From: Desulfobacteraceae bacterium
GTDB taxonomy: Bacteria; Desulfobacterota; Desulfobacteria; Desulfobacterales; Desulfobacteraceae
Assembly (NCBI GenBank): GCA_016743945.1
Contig: JADGFI010000024.1
Location: forward strand, 1 to 64,000
DNA: 64,000 bases
Direction of reading: 5' to 3'
Shown piece by piece: positions 59,798-64,000 of the stretch. The position numbers were made by a program, and so were the translations under genes. Numbering within the stretch: position 1 is the stretch's first letter; each line of letters starts with the position of its first letter. The notes under the pieces are model-generated. The model ran no database searches, was not told the DNA's origin, and saw only the letters and a list, made by a program, of their open reading frames with translations.

Positions 59798-61111
59798 TTA
59801 TAGACTCTTTGCGATGGTTTCAAAATATTGTCGTTCCAGAGATTCCCGGAACTGGGGATGGGCGATTCGGATAAGCTCCTTTGCCCGCTGATTGTTTGTC
59901 TTGCCCCATAAATCGGCAATTCCATATTCGGTTACAACATACATGACATCAAATCTGGTATCTGTAACAGCAGCGCCCCGGTCCAGGCGAGATACAATCC
60001 TTGACAGTTTTCCCTTTGCCGCGGTTGAGGGCATGCAGATAATGGATCGGCCGCCTTCTGCAAGGGCTGCGCCACGCAGAAAATCCAGTTGCCCGCCAAC
60101 TCCGCTGAATTGCCTGGCTCCGATCATGTCCGCACAGACCTGACCGAACAAATCGATCTGAATAGCCGAATTCATGGCACAGATGTTTTTCTGCTGGGCA
60201 ATGACCAGCGGATTGTTGACATAGCTGCAGCAACGCATCTCAAATATTGGGTTATGATCCACATAATCATAGAATTGTCGGGTACCCCCCATGAGGGTGC
60301 AGATGACCCTGCCCTTGTCCAGGGTCTTTTTTTCGTTGGTTATGACCCCTTTTTCAATCATCCGCATGATGCCGGTGGAGGCAAGTTCGGTGTGAATACC
60401 AATGTCTTTATGGTTTTCCAGAAGGGACAAAACCGTGTCCGGGATGGCACCGACCCCGGTCTGTATGGTGTCACCATCGTTTATCAAGGTTGCAATATGC
60501 TGGGCAATGGCTTTTTCAACCTCGCTGACTTTGACGGCCTCGGGAATTTCGGGGATCTTATCCTCATACTCCACAAAATAATCAATTGCCGTTACTGGAA
60601 TGACAGCCTCTCCTCCGGTCCAGGGCATATTTGGATTCACCTGGGCAATTACCAGTTTGGCATGGTCCACTATTCTCCTGCAATAATCCACGCTGACCCC
60701 CATGCTCACATTCCCGTTTTCATCGGGCAGGGTCACCTGGGTCAACAGAACATCCACGGGCAGCCGGGTTTCAAAGAGTTTGTCCAATTCCGACATGTGT
60801 ACGGGGGTGAACTCTGCTCTGTTCTCCCATTGGGCCTTTCGGGTGTCTTTATTATTGAATACGGAATTGTGTATGAAATGCTTCTCATATTCAGGCAGAC
60901 AATAGTCCATTTTCCCCATTGCAAAGCCATGAACGATTTCAACATTTTCAAATTGTTCAGCATTCCGGATCAATGCATCATGCAGACTTGCAGGCTGTGC
61001 TGCTGCATGCCCATAGACAATTCTGTCGTTGGACTTGATGAAACCTATGGCATCATCAGCAGACAAAGTTCGTGATTTATAATGATGATTCCAAGAATTT
61101 AGCAATACCAT
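59798..61111 (-). CDS. Acetyl-CoA hydrolase/CoA-transferase family protein
   Basis: The 437-aa protein is a family I CoA-transferase of the Cat/4-hydroxybutyrate or butyryl-CoA:acetate type: ASLHDALIRNAEQFENVEIV, TQVTLPDENGNVSMGVSVDY, QTGVGAIPDTVLSLL, IGIHTELASTGIM with the likely catalytic Glu, and QIDLFGQVCADMIG; the C-terminus ends YFETIAKSL. It activates short-chain acids (acetate, butyrate or acetoacetate) using acyl-CoA donors. The ATG at 61111 is used; an open frame to 61177 covers the -24/-12 promoter and is unlikely. It is the first gene of the operon with thiolase and AtoE. Confidence 0.88.
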   Translation of the reverse strand: MVLLNSWNHHYKSRTLSADDAIGFIKSNDRIVYGHAAAQPASLHDALIRNAEQFENVEIVHGFAMGKMDYCLPEYEKHFIHNSVFNNKDTRKAQWENRAEFTPVHMSELDKLFETRLPVDVLLTQVTLPDENGNVSMGVSVDYCRRIVDHAKLVIAQVNPNMPWTGGEAVIPVTAIDYFVEYEDKIPEIPEAVKVSEVEKAIAQHIATLINDGDTIQTGVGAIPDTVLSLLENHKDIGIHTELASTGIMRMIEKGVITNEKKTLDKGRVICTLMGGTRQFYDYVDHNPIFEMRCCSYVNNPLVIAQQKNICAMNSAIQIDLFGQVCADMIGARQFSGVGGQLDFLRGAALAEGGRSIICMPSTAAKGKLSRIVSRLDRGAAVTDTRFDVMYVVTEYGIADLWGKTNNQRAKELIRIAHPQFRESLERQYFETIAKSL

Positions 61112-61172
61112 TGAATTTTTTCCTTTCTTTTTTGTTTGACGTATCCATACTTCTTCCACATTTTTTAATGGT

Positions 61173-61188
61173 AGCAACTTATATGCCA
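61173..61188 (-). promoter_or_regulatory. Sigma-54 (-24/-12) promoter of the short-chain acid operon
   Basis: Minus strand TGGCAT-N5-TTGCT (61188-61173) has the invariant GG and GC with the exact spacing of TGGCAC-N5-TTGCW. The CoA-transferase start (61111) lies ~50 nt downstream of the expected transcription start. A sigma-54-dependent activator is encoded immediately upstream. Confidence 0.8.
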
Positions 61189-61329
61189 GTTTTTTTCGAC
61201 ACTTTTTTTACAAAAAGATTTCTATTGTTACGCCTTTAAAATCAATGCGTTTACTTTTTTTATGGAGTTGTGATGCCCTGGGATAGAATGGGATTATGCC
61301 GGAGTTATAACTTGTGTGACGAAAATATT

Positions 61330-61345
61330 TGTCGATATTTCGACA
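61330..61345. promoter_or_regulatory. Probable enhancer (UAS) for the sigma-54 activator
   Basis: TGTCGA-TATT-TCGACA is a perfect 6-bp-armed dyad, ~145 nt upstream of the -24/-12 promoter, a normal distance for enhancer-bound activators. A half site, TTCGACA, occurs at ~61196-61202, closer to the promoter. It is probably bound by the adjacent activator. Confidence 0.6.
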
Positions 61346-61389
61346 TTTTTATTGCCCATAACCTCTCTATATCCATTATGGGTAATGGA

Positions 61390-61423
61390 AAGGCCCTCTG
61401 ATATTTTAATGCCAGAGGGCCTT
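61390..61423 (-). terminator. Terminator after the activator gene
   Basis: AAGGCCCTCTG and CAGAGGGCCTT pair perfectly with a 12-nt loop. It is ~60 nt after the activator stop. The T-run is short (TTTCC on the minus strand), so strength is uncertain, but it would separate the regulator from the operon it controls. Confidence 0.6.
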
Positions 61424-61485
61424 GTTGAACCCCAGGGGCAGGCCCTGGATGATATCGATTTTATTGTCAGATTTCGTGCGTTCTT

Positions 61486-64000
61486 TTATGAATTGGATTT
61501 GATACCTAATTTTTCCATTCTGGAAATCAGAGTGGTTCTTTTTAATCCTAATAACCGGGCCGCACCGTCTGTTCCGGCAATTTTTCCGTTGCAATGCCTT
61601 ATGACATGTATGATATGCTTTCTGGTCACTTCTTCCAGTGTCTGAATGGAATCCGGCCGGACAAAATTCATTTGATCGTTAATCTCAATATTTTTCAAAG
61701 TAAATTCATTGGTTTCAGACAGCAATACCAGTCGTTGTATTACATTTTCCAATTCACGGACATTTCCGGGCCAGTCATGGGCCATCAATCTGGCCAATAC
61801 TTCAGGTGTCCATGCGCAAAGCGGTTTTTCCATGACTTTACAATATTTTTCCATGAAGAATTGCACAAATTCAGGGATATCTGATTTTCTTTTTCTCAAG
61901 GGCGGGATTTCAATGGGCAGGACATTCAACCGAAAATACAGATCATTTCGAAATCTTTTTTCTTCAACCTCCAGGGCCAGGTCTTTATTTGTTGCTGCAA
62001 TCAATCTGAAATCCACAGGAATCATTTCACTGCCTCCGATCCTCATGATCTCTTTTTCCTGGAGCACCCTTAATAGTTTTACCTGGGCCCTTAATGATAA
62101 TTCCCCGATTTCATCAAGAAATATGGTGCCCTTGTCTGCCAGTTCAAAATAGCCCTTCCTCATTTGATTGGCTCCGGTAAAAGACCCCCTTTCATAGCCG
62201 AACAATTCGCTTTCAATTAATGTGTCTGGAATGGCCCCGCAATTAACCTTTATAAAGGATCCTTTCCTGTTGCTCTGGCAATAGATTTCCTTGGAAAAGA
62301 CCTCTTTGCCCACACCGGTTTCACCAAAAAGTAAAACGGGAACTTCTGTCCGGGCAACCAGGGAGATGCGGTGAAGGGCAAACCGGACAGAATCGCTGAT
62401 GCCGATAAAATAATCTTTATCACCAGATTTTTTGATCTCTTTTGCATCTTTTTTGTCCAGGGCCGACAAAGGTATTTTTTTATTTTCAAGGTTGAGCAGT
62501 ACCCCAAACATATGGGGGGTGATATTTCGGGCAAATTTTTCAAGACCCTGTTTCTCCGGCAGGGTTAATGGCTGCCCCCGATAATAGCTTTCCAGATATA
62601 ACACTGCTTTTACCTGGTTTGCTTCAAAAAAGGGAACGCAGAGTATAAACCCCGGGTCATCATCAAAATCAACAAACAAACTTGTTTTTTTGGGGCAGTC
62701 ATTGAATTGCACGGTGGTCTTTTTCTGGATTTGAGTAAAGGATATCCATCCGAGCATCCGCTGGTATTGTGGTGAGCTTTCCTGTCGTGTATTGATATTC
62801 TGGGTAGCGATGATAGACGGGCTGTTGTTGTAAAACAGTGCAAAACCAGAGCTTTCGACTTTCAGGATTCGCCCGAGTTGTGTCAGCATCTTTAAGATAA
62901 GGCTGTTTACATCAACCATATGATGTAATTCAAGCAACAGGGTATCCATATATGTGCCCATATCCGGGTTTAATCCGCTAACCTCAACCAGGCCTGCCAA
63001 TTCATTGGGAAAGTGTTCCCTTGCGCATGACCCCAGGGTTTTCCATCCCAGGGAGGCGTATTTTTTTGCCCCGGGAATATTATTGATTTCGCTCATGATG
63101 CGTGCAAATTCAATATAGCTTGCCCCAAGCTCGGGTAAATTGCCAGATTCTTTCAATAGATCAATGCTCTTGGTCAGCATTTCCAGAATCTCATCAGGAT
63201 TTCCCTTTCTTGATTTTTCCAACAGGGCCAGATGCCGGAAGCTTGTGCCTTTCATGTGGATATTATGGGAACGGATGTGTCGCATGATCTCATTTTCATA
63301 CCCCATTTCCTTGATTTGGCTGAGCCCCTGCATCTCAATATGCTTTAATACATCAAGCATAAAAGGCGATGAATACATCTTTCCAATATGATATTTTTTG
63401 GCCAGTTTTCTCATCAGGATCAAATTGTCCCTACAGGCTTTGATCTGCCCCCGGTTCAAATGGAGTTTACAAAGCCCACAAAGGGCATAGTATTGGCCCC
63501 AGACAAAATTTCCCTGGGAAGATTCAGCCAAAGCTTTGTATAAAATATCAGCCCCGTTTTCATTGTCGTTGGCAGAGACATGAATGCGGCCTTCAATTCC
63601 ATGCATCAGAGCTGCCGTTGAAAAATCCGAATATTCCAGGGCATGGCTGTATATGATTTCATTGAGAATCATTGCCCTTTGAAACTCTCCAAGAAACATA
63701 TAAGAGTATATGATGGGAGGATATGCCAGGGTTGCAATCTCTGCATTTTGGCGATTCTCAATGGCCAGTATCATATCTTCGTAATACTCGATGGCCTCTT
63801 TGAAATGGCCTTTCAGATAAATGTGCCAGCCGATCAAAGGGACCGCTTCGCTGTTCTGATGGTTCCGCTCCCTGATATAGGCCTCTCCCTTCTGACGCAG
63901 GCAATGCCCTTTTTCTTCGTTTCCCATAAAATGCTGGACAATGCCTGCATAGAGCATGAGCAGGGCATCATCAACAGTAAAATTTTGTTTGGTGACATGA
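61486..64000 (-). CDS. Sigma-54-dependent transcriptional activator with TPR-like and GAF sensor regions (5' end outside window)
   Basis: Frame is open to the right edge; an ATG at 63957 is internal, so the gene is partial. Visible ~835 residues: an N-terminal helical repeat region (GHFKEAIEYYEDMILAIENR; ALAESSQGNFVWGQYYALCG), a GAF-like domain (~residues 335-500), an AAA+ sigma-54 interaction domain with Walker A GETGVGKEVFSKE, the sigma-54 loop GSFTGA (usual GAFTGA, Ser variant) and FLDEIGELSLRAQVKLLRVLQ, and a Fis-type HTH (GAARLLGLKRTTLISRMEKLG). TPR-like domain fusions to sigma-54 activators are less common than response-regulator forms. It most likely senses an intracellular metabolite and activates the downstream acid-utilisation operon. 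Confidence 0.9.
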   Translation of the reverse strand, partial: HVTKQNFTVDDALLMLYAGIVQHFMGNEEKGHCLRQKGEAYIRERNHQNSEAVPLIGWHIYLKGHFKEAIEYYEDMILAIENRQNAEIATLAYPPIIYSYMFLGEFQRAMILNEIIYSHALEYSDFSTAALMHGIEGRIHVSANDNENGADILYKALAESSQGNFVWGQYYALCGLCKLHLNRGQIKACRDNLILMRKLAKKYHIGKMYSSPFMLDVLKHIEMQGLSQIKEMGYENEIMRHIRSHNIHMKGTSFRHLALLEKSRKGNPDEILEMLTKSIDLLKESGNLPELGASYIEFARIMSEINNIPGAKKYASLGWKTLGSCAREHFPNELAGLVEVSGLNPDMGTYMDTLLLELHHMVDVNSLILKMLTQLGRILKVESSGFALFYNNSPSIIATQNINTRQESSPQYQRMLGWISFTQIQKKTTVQFNDCPKKTSLFVDFDDDPGFILCVPFFEANQVKAVLYLESYYRGQPLTLPEKQGLEKFARNITPHMFGVLLNLENKKIPLSALDKKDAKEIKKSGDKDYFIGISDSVRFALHRISLVARTEVPVLLFGETGVGKEVFSKEIYCQSNRKGSFIKVNCGAIPDTLIESELFGYERGSFTGANQMRKGYFELADKGTIFLDEIGELSLRAQVKLLRVLQEKEIMRIGGSEMIPVDFRLIAATNKDLALEVEEKRFRNDLYFRLNVLPIEIPPLRKRKSDIPEFVQFFMEKYCKVMEKPLCAWTPEVLARLMAHDWPGNVRELENVIQRLVLLSETNEFTLKNIEINDQMNFVRPDSIQTLEEVTRKHIIHVIRHCNGKIAGTDGAARLLGLKRTTLISRMEKLGIKSNS

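Noticed and set aside
61112..61177. Longer CoA-transferase with its start at 61177
   Set aside because: That start would lie within the -24/-12 promoter; the ATG at 61111 fits the family start.
1..64000. CRISPR arrays, tRNA or rRNA genes
   Set aside because: No regularly spaced repeats, and no tRNA cloverleaf or rRNA segments were recognised on reading both strands; tRNAscan or CRISPR tools were not run.

Overview
The window looks like chromosome from a strictly anaerobic, sulfate-reducer-type deltaproteobacterium (Desulfobacterota, probably Desulfobacteraceae). This is inferred from gene content, not from a marker gene: a complete methylmalonyl-CoA to malate block with a three-subunit succinate dehydrogenase/fumarate reductase, a BamBC-like aldehyde:ferredoxin-oxidoreductase pair with its own pterin-cofactor genes, a pentaheme cytochrome c, and a sigma-54 controlled short-chain fatty acid utilisation operon. 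No rRNA, tRNA or CRISPR array was seen.

Region 1 (1-9.9 kb) is an AT-rich accessory island that I read as the remains of a chromosomal integron. A tyrosine recombinase of the integron-integrase type (7233-8244, + strand) has lost its central part and changed frame. To its left, divergently oriented as integron cassettes are, lie five co-directional genes (7081 to 201, - strand) with gaps of 45 nt or less: an HNH nuclease-like protein, a GNAT-PIN-PUA fusion, an ASCH protein, a two-pore-type K+ channel and a Schlafen/AlbA-STAND-helical repeat NTPase. Their domain content is typical of defence or toxin modules. Just beyond the last gene is an attC-like hairpin (105-156) and then what looks like the 5' end of a group II intron (1-88). 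Right of the integrase are an SMR efflux gene and a decayed gene.

Region 2 (10-33 kb) is core-like. It holds an SBF-type transporter, then an operon on the - strand made of a BamB-like W/Mo oxidoreductase, a BamC-like ferredoxin, two MoeA paralogues and a further molybdopterin-binding protein. After this come an FmdB-type zinc ribbon with a NifU-like scaffold, metF, a PRPP-motif protein, an amidohydrolase, mntP, a ferritin-like protein, a pentaheme cytochrome, a RibD/DHFR-like reductase, fumC, an SPFH/zinc-ribbon pair, a lipoprotein and an Hsp70-like protein.

Region 3 (33-47.4 kb) is the carbon-flow operon, transcribed leftward from a sigma-70-like promoter near 44.3 kb: methylmalonyl-CoA epimerase, mutase, MeaB, SucC, SucD, SdhC, SdhA, SdhB and class I fumarase. 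It connects methylmalonyl-CoA to malate. Upstream are a MinD/ParA-type ATPase with an apparently non-standard start codon and an acyl-CoA ligase.

Region 4 (47.4-64 kb) holds IS91-like debris, with a partial copy of sequence that also lies before and inside the PBP1b gene, then two large Cache-domain signalling proteins (a diguanylate cyclase and a hybrid histidine kinase), mrcB with a TPR lipoprotein, and finally an AtoE-type transporter, thiolase and CoA-transferase operon. That operon has a -24/-12 promoter (61173-61188) and a likely enhancer dyad (61330-61345) and lies next to a sigma-54 activator that runs off the right end of the window.
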